Origin: Paraescarpia echinospica
Lineage: Eukaryota; Annelida; Polychaeta; Sabellida; Siboglinidae
Length of the DNA: 64,000 bases
Direction: 5' to 3'
NCBI GenBank assembly: GCA_020002185.1
Contig: JAHLWY010000254.1
Location: forward strand, 1 to 64,000
The translations under genes were made by a program, and so were the position numbers. Every line of letters begins with the position of its first letter. Position 1 is the first letter of the stretch. This document shows, piece after piece, positions 20,651-33,119 of the stretch. The notes under the pieces were generated by a model that worked only from the letters and a program-made list of their open reading frames with translations, did not search any database and was not told the origin of the DNA.

Positions 20651-20910
20651 ACTAAAACTCGACATTTCCGGTGGCATACACACCTATAATTATCAATATG
20701 CCTACGTGCACATATAAACATATATATAATTAAAATTATTATACATATATACATGCTCAGACACATAAAATTACGAGTCTTCGGTTATAGTAATGACACT
20801 GGACACAGTTTCTATGAACGTTATTTGTATTGCGACACCTCAAAACAATATTGATTTTATGGTAGCTGCGGAGCTACGGGTTGCCACCGCCAGAGATGTC
20901 GAATTTTAGT
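20651..20910. mobile_element. MITE, copy b
   Basis: 260-bp copy with ends at 20,651-20,676 (ACTAAAACTCGACATTTCCG...) and 20,881-20,910. Its right end runs into the R1 sequence found in both arms. The arms keep only that end, so the arm copies lost the left half by an internal deletion. Confidence 0.72.
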
Positions 20911-21105
20911 TTAGTTTGTTTTGTGAATTTTGCTCTTTATCGACATGTGTGTGTACATTTTTGATAACGTACGACAGAAAGTTAAAGATCGCCCGAATTG
21001 ATATAGTTTCTGGTTTCGGTAGTTAGTGTAATGTAGCTTCAACATCATAATATCAATAATCACGTGGTTAGTTCAGAATTTTTCAAGTCTCAAGATGGAT
21101 TTTTA
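20881..21105 (+). repeat. R1 fragment in S1 (third)
   Basis: Matches 32,395-32,612 in the same orientation, from GCCACCGCCAGAGATGTCG to CAAGTCTCAAGATGGATTT, with about 3% difference. Confidence 0.85.
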
Positions 21106-21540
21106 AACAAAATTATCAATCTAGCTTGTATTACTGATTCAGTTAGAATATTCCTTTGTTCAGGCACTCGAAGAGGGAATGCGTTTTCATAGATTTAATT
21201 TTGCTTTTTGCATAAGTAATGTAAGACTCTTTTCCTGATTTTAGTGACACATCCTTCCATTTCAGGGTGTCTAGTGTGGATTCATCATCATACATCAATA
21301 ATATTTTCTGGCATCATTTTACTGATTTCTGTCGTGTCTCCTTTTAGCCTTCGTTATACTAATGTGCGACTTTCTATGTAGTCATAGTTTACAAAACGAT
21401 ATATAGAATGTATATAATTTGTTACAATAGAAATCATAAAATTTTCTGCAATTTACCTGTCTGTTAGTATTTCTAATGTTACCTACATCTACAGTGCTGA
21501 CATATCTTGTTTCAGTCGACTGTGGTGCTATCAAAGGCTG
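21106..21540. other. Non-coding stretch upstream of zinc-finger region
   Basis: I see no gene or clear promoter element. Confidence 0.45.
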
Positions 21541-22060
21541 CATGTGTCAGAAGTGGCTACAATGACCTGATCAAGTTGCACAAACACATTCGCATTGATA
21601 ACAACAACTGATGAGTTGTCAGCTCCAAAACAGCATAGGACATTGAGCCAAGTCACTGAATGTCCACATGTTTGCCAACAGCATCAAGAGAAAACGTGAC
21701 AGTGTCTCCCGTGGAACAATACTTACATGTAAGCAGACACCAACTCCCTCTTGGTGAAGGCATCCATTCAAGTGTGACCGTTATGGAGTGAACATTTAAC
21801 GACTCATCTTGACTTGTGGAAAAAAGTGAAATTGTGGCAAATCGTCTTCTCAGAGTAAAACTTTGAAACTGCACATATATGGACATTCATACTGTGGAGA
21901 AACCTGTAAATGTTACACCTCTGCATACTTTCTTGTAGTGTGTGACTAAACTAACAGCTATTCGTGTGCACCCGACTGAAGAAAACCCTTCAAATATCAG
22001 CATTGTAACATACATGTGCACCAGCACTTTTGATCAGAATGTTTACATTCTGTAATAATA
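21541..22060 (+). pseudogene. Degenerate C2H2 zinc-finger remnants
   Basis: Pieces of broken fingers in changing frames: RSGYNDLIKLHKHIRID near 21,555; PFKCDRYG near 21,765; KTLKLHIYGH followed by a TGEKP-like CGETCKC near 21,860-21,920; and RVHPTEENP near 21,965. Stops and frame changes separate them. They are what remains of an older, longer finger array upstream of the open one, or of a neighbouring paralogue. Confidence 0.65.
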
Positions 22061-22132
22061 TTACTAATTTCTGGTGAAACGTTACACGCGGGATGTATAT
22101 GAAAACATGATAGAACAGGAACTATTATCAAC

Positions 22133-23353
22133 ATGTTTGCGAATTTGCACACTCGAATCATTCAGAAGAGATTTGTATGTGACATTTGTGGAAAACATTT
22201 TGTAAACAACAGTAGCTTAACGGTACATGTGCGCAGTCACACTGGGGAGAAACCATTCACATGTGATACATGTGGTGCACAATTCTCACGATATAGTACT
22301 TTGAAGAAACATGTCGGTATCCACCCTGGGGAGAAACCCTACAAATGTGATACATGTGGTGCACAATTCTCACAATATAGTACTTTGAAGAAACATGTCT
22401 GTATCCACAATGGGGAGAAACCCTACAAATGTGATATATGTGGTGCACAATTCTCACGATATAGTACTTTGAAGAAACATGTCCGTATCCACACTGGGGA
22501 GAAACCCTACAAATGTGATACATGTGGTGCACAATTCTCACAAAATAGTACTTTGAAGAAACATATCCGTATCCACACTGGGGAGAAACCCTACAAATGT
22601 GATACATGTGGTGCACAATTCTCAAAGAATAGTCACTTGAAGGCACATATCCGTATCCACACTGGGGAGAAACCCTACAAATGTGATACATGTGGTGCAC
22701 AATTCTCACAAAATAGTACGTTGAAGAAACATATCCGTATCCACACTGGGGAGAAACCCTACAAATGTGATACATGTGGTGCACAATTCTCAGAGAATAG
22801 TCACTTGAAGGCACATATTCGTATCCACACTGGGGAGAAACCCTACAAATGTGATACATGTGGTGCACAATTCTCAGAGAATAGTACTTTGAAGAAACAT
22901 ATCCGTATCCACACTGGGGAGAAACCCTACAAATGTGATATATGTGGTGCACAATTCTCACACAATAGTACTTTGAAGAAACATATCCGTATCCACACTG
23001 GGGAGAAACCCTACAAATGTGATATATGTGGAGCACAATTCTCAGAGAATAGTTACTTGAAGGCACATATCCGTATCCACACTGGGGAGAAACCCTACAA
23101 ATGTGATACATGTGGCGCACTATTCTCACAAAATAGTACTTTGAAGATACATATCCGTATCCACATTGGGGACAAACCATACAAATGTAATACATGTGGT
23201 GCACAATTCTCACAGAATAGTCATTTGAAGAAACATATCCGTGTCCACACTAGGAAGAAACCCTACAAGTGTGATATATGTGGTGCACAATTCTCACAAA
23301 ATAGTAGTTTGAAGAAACATATCCGTATTTATATTGAAACCTTACAAATGTGA
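22133..23353 (+). CDS. C2H2 poly-zinc-finger protein
   Basis: A 406-residue ORF that is almost entirely tandem C2H2 fingers. After 15 leading residues, fingers start at residue 16 and every 28 residues, giving 14 (last at residue 380). Linkers are mainly TGEKPYK. Fingers 1-13 keep both Cys and both His; in the fourteenth the last His is Tyr. The fingers are nearly identical (CDTCGAQFS...HIRIH) and vary mostly at helix positions -1, 3 and 6, the DNA-contacting sites. Fingers 5-6 and 7-8 are a duplicated pair (STLKKH then SHLKAH). Expected role: nuclear sequence-specific DNA binding. No KRAB, SET or BTB domain is seen. ATG at 22,133 is the first in frame; upstream exons are possible. Neighbouring broken fingers on both sides suggest an ageing locus. 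Confidence 0.85.
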   Translation: MFANLHTRIIQKRFVCDICGKHFVNNSSLTVHVRSHTGEKPFTCDTCGAQFSRYSTLKKHVGIHPGEKPYKCDTCGAQFSQYSTLKKHVCIHNGEKPYKCDICGAQFSRYSTLKKHVRIHTGEKPYKCDTCGAQFSQNSTLKKHIRIHTGEKPYKCDTCGAQFSKNSHLKAHIRIHTGEKPYKCDTCGAQFSQNSTLKKHIRIHTGEKPYKCDTCGAQFSENSHLKAHIRIHTGEKPYKCDTCGAQFSENSTLKKHIRIHTGEKPYKCDICGAQFSHNSTLKKHIRIHTGEKPYKCDICGAQFSENSYLKAHIRIHTGEKPYKCDTCGALFSQNSTLKIHIRIHIGDKPYKCNTCGAQFSQNSHLKKHIRVHTRKKPYKCDICGAQFSQNSSLKKHIRIYIETLQM

Positions 23354-23430
23354 TAGCTGTGGGGCACAGTTTTCCAGGAGTGGTTCGCTAAAGACACGTG
23401 TAAAGCGCATTCACACCGGCAACCTCCTTC
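23337..23430 (+). pseudogene. Frameshifted fifteenth zinc finger
   Basis: Just after the ORF's end another frame reads [20 protein letters not shown] and later RIHTG. About five bases are missing in the preceding linker compared with the other fingers, which shifts the frame and ends the ORF early. The array therefore once ran on. Confidence 0.8.
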
Positions 23431-23829
23431 AGATGTGACATCCGTGGCCCACTGTTTAAAAACTAGTAGTTATAATAGTGATACTTTATACACACATAGA
23501 ATGTTAAGAAAGGAATAACGGAAGTTATAAAAACTATCGTAAGACAAATAACTATTTGGCAATTAAAAATATCTGTGCGACGCATGACAGAGATTCTGAG
23601 AGCTGTGTCAAGTCCAGTCTGAATGTTGCCTTGTCAACCACAGCCACAGCAGGAATATAACATTGATATAAATGTAGACTTTATATGAGACTCACTGCAG
23701 AGTATCATTGTTTCTGTTGCACTGCACAAATTGTGAAGTCATTGCTTATACTTGTATACGACCAGTGCAGGATTTGTTGGTTTTATCAAAGTGTCTTATT
23801 ACTGAATAGTCCTAGTATAAAATTGTCCT
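23431..23829. other. Right edge of S1
   Basis: No gene. A stretch of about 86 bases at 23,689-23,774 (GACTCACTGCAGAGTATCATT...) recurs, diverged, at 23,933-24,017 inside the right arm. Degenerate copies of GTCCTAGTAC every 16-33 bases (about 23,790-23,880) cross the arm boundary. Confidence 0.7.
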
Positions 23830-23830
23830 A

Positions 23831-26800
23831 TTACAAAAAACATCCCATGATAGAAATGTCCTAGTACCGAAATGTCTGTTACCAACTTTTCACGACCAAA
23901 TTGACCTTTACTAAACTGTGTGGCTATCATCTGACTCACTACGGAGTATCATTGTTTCTGTTGGATTGCACAGTTTGTCAAGTCATTGTTTATTCTTGTG
24001 TATATGACCAGGGCAGCATGTAAGGCGTGGCAGTCGCGGCAATCGCCCAGGAACACCACAATATAACTTTTATGGGTGCGTCCACGAAACGCTTCTTGGG
24101 TAGTTTCTTTGATGTCGAAACGTTTTTAGGCGTAACTTGAGTGCTTCAGTATGATGCAAACTAGTGGTCTAAATGTACAATATTCGTATTTTGCCCTAAG
24201 TCCCTAGTGTAGAAGAGAGGGACGAGTTAGAACTATAATGATGTGATATCCACTCAGTGACTGGCTTGAGTTCTGAATCCGACCATGTGTATGACGAAAG
24301 GTGGTCGTATCCTTTGTTTGACTAAGCTGCACTTCTGAATTCCTGTGTTGAATGTGTGTTGTATTTGACTTCAAGCTTTGTAGAACATAGTTGACCACTA
24401 TAAGAACGAGTTTTAAAAGGTCACTATGCTATATTGGTAATACTGTTGTCACTATACTATATTGTAATACTGTTGTCACTGTACTATATTGGTAATACTG
24501 TTGCCAACTGTTGGTTGTTCCGAGGGCGGATGTAACGGATTCAATAAAAACGGATGCAGCTACAGCTTTTGTCATTGTCAACTCCCAAATTTCCCATCCC
24601 ACTTTGCCCCAAGCTAAATGTGAATAATCACAAATATACAAACATCCGTATAGGTGATACTCTCACGCACACACACATACACAGAGGCCCCACAATATAT
24701 TTTTATGGGGCGTCCACAAAATGTTTTTTGTTAATTTGGTGTCGAAACATTTGCAATATATTATGGTTTACTATAATTCACCATGATTTTCTTTGGATGT
24801 ATCATGGTTTACCATAATAAACTGTAGTACATTTTAGCAGGGATGTGGTTGTTCGGATACATGTAGGGGTGGTTCGCACATTTCTAGTTATTCTGTTAAG
24901 CAAGATGACCAGGTATGATGGGAATTTAGGGAACACAATGACAAAAGCTGTATATATTTATTGTTCTACGTTACACCCACCCATAGAACAAGACACAGTT
25001 AACAGCAGTATTTTCAATAGAGTAGTGACCATTTAAAACTCCTTCCCATAGTGTCAGTCTCTGCTTTACACAGCATGGACAACACAAATTGTAGTGATTT
25101 TCCTTGCAATATTACACCTGTCCAATTCACACAAATAAAGAGTACACACGACCCACCATTGGTCATATGCACGTATAAACAACGAAATGACAGATTGTGC
25201 AAAGGAAATGAAACGATAATAATGTGGAATGAGTCATCCCAAAGAGGCGGGGAGGGGGTTGTTGTTAGAGATTGTTTGCTGGAAATTCAGCGTTTCAGTA
25301 CGTCTGAATACATATCCCGTGGTGTCGCCCTGTCTCAGGGGTGATTTTCAGAGAAAATCCGGGAGGACTGCCTCTGTTCCGGGAGACCGGGAGATACACC
25401 CAAAATCCGGACGTGTCCCAGATTTCACTAGATAATTGGCACGTGTATAGATGCCAAATCTAAATGCAATGATGAAATGCAAATGACAAAACAAAAAATC
25501 GTACATTCAATAACAGATTAAAGTGCGCAAGAAAGCTCTCAGTGAGACTTGCCAGGATAAAACCATTTTTATTATCCCAATCCAAATAGTTTTACATAAA
25601 AATGTAGAAGTGATATATGCAAAAATCCTAAATGTTTCCATTTTGAAGAATTAGCTATTTGTATTTGTTTACATTTTGGAGAATTAGCTATTTGTATTTG
25701 TTTACATTTTGGAGAATTAGCTATTTGTATTTGTTTACATTTTGAAGAATTAGCTATTTGTATTTGGTTTTATGCTTTGTAGAACTTAGTTGACCACTGT
25801 AAGAACGAGTTTTAAAAGGTCACTATACTATATTGGTTATGCTAATGTCACTATACTATATTGGTAATACTGTTGGCACTATACTATATTGGTAATACTG
25901 TTGTCACTATAATATATTAGTAATACTGTTGTCACTATACTATATTGGTAATACTGTTGTCACTATACTATCCCAATCCAAATAGTTTTACACAACAATG
26001 TAGAGGTGATATTTGCCAAAATCTTAAATGTTTCCATCTTTGAGAATTAGCTATTTGTATTTGGCTTCATGCCTTGTAGAACATAGTCGACCACTGTAAG
26101 AAAAGGTCGCTATACGATATATATATATATATATATATGGCTACGTATTTCAATAGACATTCAGGTTAATGTCTTACAAAACTGTACTATTGCAGTTATT
26201 AGCATTATTATTGTTTAAATGTGTGTGTAGACTGATTTATTGATTTTACATTAACACTACTGACATTATTATTACTATTATTATAATTATTATCATCAAA
26301 CTAATACAATTTATTATGTAGTAACTGAAGTTATTACATTGGCGCGCTATTTTCAATTATTACCACTATTCTTGTTATTTACCGTTATCAGGATTGGTGG
26401 CTATGCATCAATCTTCCTGTAGCGATTGTGTCCTGTGTGATGCGGTGTGTGGTGTGGTGTGTGACGTGGTGGTATGTGGTGTGGTATTGCGTGTGGTGTG
26501 GTGTAGTGTGGCGAGGTGTGTATGGTGTGTATGGTGTGTGTGGTGTTGCATGTGGTGTTGTGTAGTTGAGCGTGGTTTGTGCGGTGTATGGTGTGTGGTA
26601 TTTGATGTGGTGTTGCGTGTGGTGTCCTTCAGCTTATTCAAATCATCTAGAAATCCACCATTTTAAAGTCGACACCTTCTACAATCATACATGAAAATAT
26701 GCATACGCAAATGCATATATATTGTATATTGCACGCATGACATAATTGTTTTCATCAAATACATTATTTGGAGATTTTACATCATATAACATTAGAGGGA

Positions 26801-29039
26801 CCTACTCCGATTATGAAAGTCACATCTAGATTAAATAGACTATATGCGATGCCCATAATGCTACTATGTAATATCAAGCTGCATTTATTTAGGCTCGAAA
26901 TGTAAATGTGTTATCGGAATAATTTGTAATATGTGCTACATCATACAATTAAAACATTTTGAGATTAACGTTAAACCGTTGCATGGCAATTTAATACATT
27001 CAATACTCAAAAATGAATATATAATAATCCTGTCATAGCTATGTATTCAGTGTTGTGAACTTCAACCATTGTCATCAAATAAATTATTCGGAGATATTAC
27101 ATCATATAACTTTAAAGGATCTACTCCAATAATTAAAACCATATCTAGATCAAATATATTATATAATTCGATGCCTATGACAAGTCACAATGTTACTGTT
27201 ATAATGTGAAGGTACAATGTTAATATATAATGCAAAGCTGGCAGTCCGCTCCTGGTGCGATCAGCCACAGCCAGAGCTTGCGCCCGAGAAAATACCTCAC
27301 CGGGTCTTCCGGGTACAACAATATGGAACCACCCTACTGCGCGTGTTAGCGCGTCTGATGAAGTTCAGTCAAGTGTTCGCGAACTTGACGGAGAAGTGCT
27401 CGGATGTATATAACGAGAGTATGACAAATAAACGGCACAGATCTGACTACGTATTACAATAGACATTCAGGTTAATGTACTGTCTTACAAAACTGTACTA
27501 TTGCAGTTATTAGCATTATTATTGTTTATATATGTGTGTAGACTGATTTGTTGATTTTACATTAACACTACTGACATTATTATTACTATTATTATAATTA
27601 TTATCATCAAAATAATACAATTTATCATGTAGTAACTAAAGTTATTACATTGGCGCGCTATTTTCAATTACCACTATTCTTGTTATTTACCGTTATCAGG
27701 ATTGGTGGCTATCCATCAATCTTCCTGTAGCGATTGTGTCCTGTGTGATGTGGTGTGTGGTGTGGTGTGATGCGGTGTGTGACGTGGTGTGATGTGGTGT
27801 AGCATTGCGTGTGGTGTGGTGTAGTGTGGCGAGGTGTGTATGGTGTGTGTGGTGTTGCATGTGGTGTGAAGTAGTTGAGTGTTGTTTGTGCGGTTTGTGG
27901 TATTTGGTGTGGTGTTGCATGTGGTGTACTCTTGTGTGGTGTGTGTGTGGTGTTGCGTGTGGTGTGGTGAGGTGCAGTGTGGTTTGTGTGGTGTGTGGTA
28001 TGGTGTTGCGTGTGGTGTTGTGTAGTGTGTTGTGTGGTGTTGCGTGTGGTGTGGTGTAGTGCAGTTTGTGCGGTGTGTGGTGTTGTGTTGCGTGTGGTGT
28101 AGTGTAGTGTGGTGTGATATGTGTGGTGTGGTATGGTGTAGTGCAGTGTGGTTTGTGCGGTGTGTGGTGTGGTATGCGGTGTGGTGTTACATGTGATGTA
28201 GTGTAGTGTGGTGTGTGATGTGTATGGTGTGTGATGTGTCGTGTGTCGTGTGTGGTGTGGTGAGTTCTGAGTTCAAAGTCAAATAGCACAAGCCGTGTTT
28301 GCTTCATGTAGACTAGAATGAGACACAAGTGAAATCACTTGATGAGTGATGCTTGTCAGGAGGTTCCCTTTAATGTGATATCAAAAAGTTAAAATTGTTA
28401 CATTAAGTTTTGATTCATATTTGTGGTAACACAGACAGGTGTATGAAGGGAATTACGGGTGGCTATTGTCGAGAAAGTCAGCCTTCCGTAGCGAACTATA
28501 AATGTCGATAATTTTCGTTGATTTGTTTGCATGGTAGTTTAGCATTCATAGTTGAGAAATAATGAGGGGTATATCGCAAGAAAGAAATTTGTATAAAAAT
28601 GGACATTCTATTTATACTCCCATGATAATGTTGTATTGATTAATATGGAATTTCCAGATGTCACATATTTGAGCTGCCGTCAAAAACATACATTATTGAG
28701 AAGACGGGTGTGATTTAATGTGTCAGCCAGTTTTGATTTGTAATTATTCTAAGTGACATTCTTCGCGCATCTTTCAGATCAGTCAAGAGGATTGACAAAA
28801 ATACTGACTGTCGTGATATCAATTGTGGTGATAATCGTGATGATACCTGCCGTTGTTAGCACATTTCTATGGAATCGGTATGTGTCCTTGTTACTTCCCT
28901 TTGTTACAATCAGTTCGGTTATCTCGATTGCCAAAGTGTTCTGCCTGTCAGCGTTACACCCACAATTCACTGAAGTTACGTTTTATGTTAAGATGTCGCT
29001 AGGGTCGCTGCATGGGAGAAATATAGGTGACGTTACGAC
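23831..29039. other. Right arm: mirror of 12,126-17,318
   Basis: Reverse-complement copy of the repeat-rich inner arm. The 28-bp array is at 24,424-24,505 and 25,830-25,970, the 33-bp array near 25,630-25,765, the segmental duplication units at about 26,140-26,630 and 27,441-27,930, and the CACAC minisatellite at about 27,744-28,265. The minus-strand frame at 27,696-28,328 is low-complexity His/Thr sequence. No gene is supported apart from the membrane fragment listed next. Confidence 0.8.
28753..29016 (+). pseudogene. Possible GPCR TM6-TM7 fragment (copy 2)
   Basis: Mirror of 12,150-12,413 with the same two hydrophobic helices and HPQF ending. It differs at two residues near the start (AHLSD and GLTKI here, AQLSD and GLIKI there), so the frame is kept in both arms. 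Confidence 0.35.
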
Positions 29040-29636
29040 ATACATACATATTTACAAACAAACAAACAACGAAACAAACAAACAAACAAAGACATACACA
29101 CGTACGTACGTACATAAACACATATATACATACTACATACATACGTACATACATACATACATACATACATACATACCCACACACATACATACATACATAC
29201 ATACACACACATGCATACACACACACTTACATGCGCACACACACATATAAGCATACACACAAACAAACAAGCGAACAAACACACACGCACGCAGGCACAT
29301 ATGCACACACGTATATATATGTATATACACACACACTCATACGCACATACACACACACAAACAAATACATTCTCACACATGCGCACACAATAATGCGCGC
29401 ACACGCACACAAACACCACCCAGCCACGCGCCCACCCATCCACCTCTCGCACATGCGCGCACGCGCACACACACTATCACACGCATACACATTCACACAC
29501 ACACATATGTACACACACAATCACGCGCATGCACACACATACACATGTACGCAGACACACACACACACACACACACACACAAGCGCGCGCGCGCACACAC
29601 ACACACACACACACAGATACACACACACACAAACCA
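29040..29636. repeat. (CA)n/(CATA)n microsatellite (copy 2)
   Basis: Mirror of 11,529-12,125, with small interruptions that differ from the left arm (for example CTTACATGCGC near 29,226). It is not coding despite long open frames. Confidence 0.95.
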
Positions 29637-32090
29637 CACCCAATACACAGTAGTGGAGATATGTATCACAAGTGCAATTTTCGTCATTGAAGACACTGCT
29701 CAATGTCTACGATGATGAAAGTCATACTTGTGATACAGACGCCAACAGGGACAGGTGGATAATGAGACAAGACGGGCGGAGACGAAACAACCGGAAGCAC
29801 GACTGGAAAATACTGCGAAGGACGAGCAGGAGGAGAAGGGGAATAAGGCATATTTTCAGTAAACAAAAATAGGTATCATTGTAGTGTTGGGAGTAAATAA
29901 TTATGGAATGTTCATTCTCATAATCAGTAAATATAAAATAATGTTTCATGTGTGATCTGCAGCATTTCACACAAAAAACGGCAGCAAGAAATGTGCTACT
30001 ACAGCTGCATCTATACATGTTTATATCTTAGGAATAGTCAGTGTTTACCGGGGTTGTTCCGGAGGAGGGAGGGGGCGGGTTGATACAGCATGCAGACATT
30101 AGCAGAATATGCTCTTTTTCAAAACGGTTAAAATTTTAACTATTTTTTTTTACAAGGTGTTCATTGGCATTACGTGACTTAAAAAAATTTCAATTTCATT
30201 ACAGTGATGCCTGTTCTTTGTCAATATTATAGACTGATTTGAATTTTGCTAATCAGTACAGCGCATTGATATTTGTTGTTTTGTTTTCAGTATACAAATT
30301 CATATCAGTGTCTGCCATGTGTAACTACTACACATATTCATGTTTGAAATTTTAACGTTCTGCCTGAGGTTGAATGGTCAAGGTGAATGTTGGAAATGAC
30401 AAAATGAGGTGTTATTGTGATGCTAACAGTATATTTTCCTAGCCAAGTATTCAAAGGTTCATAACATGTATGTTTACCTTCTTAAAAAAATAATAATTTA
30501 TTTTATAAACTTATTTCTGAGTCAGCGCCATATGGTTAATACTTTTAAAGGTGTATTAATATGTATGTGGGTATAATATAAGTGCAGAAGTCAACTTAGT
30601 TTTCCATGTCCAAGATGCTATTATTAAAATGTGTATGAAAACAAATATATATGTAAATGTGCACATTACTATTTGTTGACAACTTGTATGTGGTTGATTG
30701 TTATTAATTTGAAATTACCTGGATTGATCGAATGTCGGCCGCCCGCAGACTATGTATCCTCCCTGTGTCTGTCTGACCAAGGTGACCGCCTTAGCTCCTC
30801 TTTTGCCTCCTCTCATTCCCATTCTTGGGTTGCAGTGTGGCCTCTACCAAAATCATAATTCAAGTTACATATTATGCATTCATATATTGCTGTGGTGAGA
30901 ATATATATACATATTGGTAAATACACAAGAATAGCTGGCATATTTCAGTTGAAAGGTATCACAGGATACCAACATTTTACATAAACTATAGCCAGGCACC
31001 AAGGACCACAACGGAAAAAAGTTCGAGCATAATCTTGTGTAATCCTTATATATGGTGTATTCTAGCTGTATTTAAATTTTATGTATTTACACGTTTACAT
31101 TTTTATATTGAATAAAATCATTATCACCATCATGGACATGGTTGTCATATAAAAATCTCAATTATTTTGCATAAACTACAATGCAAATCAACAACATTCT
31201 GCAGTAATAATATCAAAATTTGAGTCACAAAACACTGTTTTAATAATTATGATCACCAGTATAATACTCCCGTGTTTGACGTTCTGTTGCACGAAATTAC
31301 GGATGCTCCCTGAGTAAGTATAAGTTACTTGCAATATCAAAAGGGGCCTACTGCCAAACCAATGTTACTTGTCATTTCGCACCCTCACGTCATCTATTCT
31401 CTATATGTATTGTCGTAATAACATAGTTTATTAACAAGATCCTACGTAACCAAATACAATGCATATCAAATATTATACTCGTTGTCACAACCTCTGGCTC
31501 TGACTGAATCTCTGACAGATATCGTCATGGACCTGGTGACTGGCTTACCCTTAGGCTTAAATACTTAGTCTTAGACTTAGTCAGCCTCGTGTCGAGTGTA
31601 GACGTTCGCAAGTTGCAATTATTGTTGAATAAATACACGGCTACGCGTTCTTGTTGTTAACTGCGATAGTGTAATACGTACCTTCGTACAACCACTTTGG
31701 AATCTTCATGTTGATACACCAAAGCACGTGTATGTTGTTATTGTTTTCGAATGCGTGGGATGCCGATCTCGCGTAAAGCACGTGACCGAAATGGCGCAGG
31801 AGGTCGACAGCGCAATTGGCTTTCGTCAGCTATACCCGGTGTAACGACAAATATGTTCTTTTAGACGATTAAAAAACAAATACGCACTTTTTTTATTAAA
31901 CTGACTGTGCGCCCTAGTTAAACTATTCACACATTACACATCTGGACCTAAAAGAACCGGATTGGCGATGGGCAAACGAATTGGTTGAGGACCTTTAACC
32001 AGTTACAGCTACAATCAACGATATCACGCCTGTGGTTTACTCAGAATTTGTTTTTCCCATTTTAAGAGGGGGGATTCTAGTGAAATCAGT
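29637..32090. other. Right arm: mirror of 9,073-11,528
   Basis: Non-coding by the same criteria as the left arm. The exon-like start (ATG plus nine codons and AAG|GTACGT) lies on the minus strand at about 31,682-31,709, unchanged. Confidence 0.45.
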
Positions 32091-32612
32091 CAATTGTTTT
32101 GTTAATTATCAGACTCTCGTCTTTTGATTCTAATATTAAGAATGTAGGCGAGGCGAGTTTACTTTGTGACCTAAGACTAAGTTCTACTATGATAACGACC
32201 ACCTAGCCCTAGGCTAGGCTATAGACTACACTGTCTACAGTATACTATAATCTATAAAATTATAGTATAATATAGGATAGCCACCAAACTTCTCCACATA
32301 TTAAATATAGTGTACACTTACTATTGCATAAGTATAGGCAGTATATTACTTATAGCCTAGATACATATTTTGAATAATATATGAAAACTACAGGTTGCCA
32401 CCGCCAGAGATGTCGAATTTTAGTTTAGTTTGTTTTGTGAATTTTGCTCTTTATCGACATGTGTGTGTACATTTTTTATAACGTAAGACAGAAAGTTAAA
32501 GATCGCGCGAATTGATATAGTTTCTGGTTTCGGTAGTTAGTGTAATGAAGCTTCAACATCATAATATCAATAATCACGTGGTTAGTTCAGAATTGTTCAA
32601 GTCTCAAGATGG
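32091..32612 (+). repeat. Dispersed repeat R1, right-arm copy
   Basis: Mirror of 8,551-9,072. Reads CAATTGTTTTGTTAATTATC at the start and CAAGTCTCAAGATGGA at the end, in the same orientation as the S1 fragments. Confidence 0.85.
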
Positions 32613-32876
32613 ATTTCTCGGAATCCCAATATATAACGACCCGTTCGCCCATTAGCAGGAGCAGCTGAGCGGTATTGTGTATTCGAATAATTGCTTCTAC
32701 TTCTTAAACATTGCATGTAACACGAGCCAAGGGTGGTTGAAATTAGTTTTATTATGACAACCTGACCTGCCGACATTCACTGTTGTAGTGAGCGATTTCA
32801 TAGGCTGAGCTTAAATTCAGAGTTTCGCAAAGCAATCAGCCATGGGGTACTGCTGGCTGGCACTGAAGTAATCAGC

Positions 32877-33119
32877 ATGAGCGACCCCTGGCGCTCGAGA
32901 ATGGACTCAGCTAACTTCCGCACTTCGCGTATGAGATCTGCCAGGACTAATTTTGCATGGCAAACAGCCCTGGCTTGCGAGGAAGACGCAAACCAACAAT
33001 TCCTCGGATTTGTGCGCGACCGTACTGTTTCCGCAATCAAGACTACCACAGGGACGCTGTACAGCTCATTCATCGAACTTCCTATTGATGATTACTTACT
33101 CCTTAATAAAGGTTTATGA
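32877..33119 (+). CDS. Unrecognised 80-codon ORF (copy 2)
   Basis: Mirror of 8,044-8,286 with the same translation. Conservation between arms this similar is weak evidence of function. Confidence 0.25.
   Translation: MSDPWRSRMDSANFRTSRMRSARTNFAWQTALACEEDANQQFLGFVRDRTVSAIKTTTGTLYSSFIELPIDDYLLLNKGL

Larger units (their letters stand above)
17319..23829. other. Palindrome 1 spacer (S1), unique DNA
   Basis: About 6.5 kb between the two A arms that is not itself mirrored. It holds an 81-bp tandem repeat at its left edge, fragments of dispersed repeat R1, two MITE copies, a GAATTC-rich minisatellite, degenerate zinc-finger remnants and an open poly-zinc-finger ORF. The R1 fragments lie in the same orientation as the R1 copy in the right arm. 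Confidence 0.95.

Noticed and set aside
22257..23213. 318-codon minus-strand frame rich in [15 protein letters not shown] repeats
   Set aside because: It is the antisense shadow of the zinc-finger array; the 28-residue period comes from the fingers on the plus strand.
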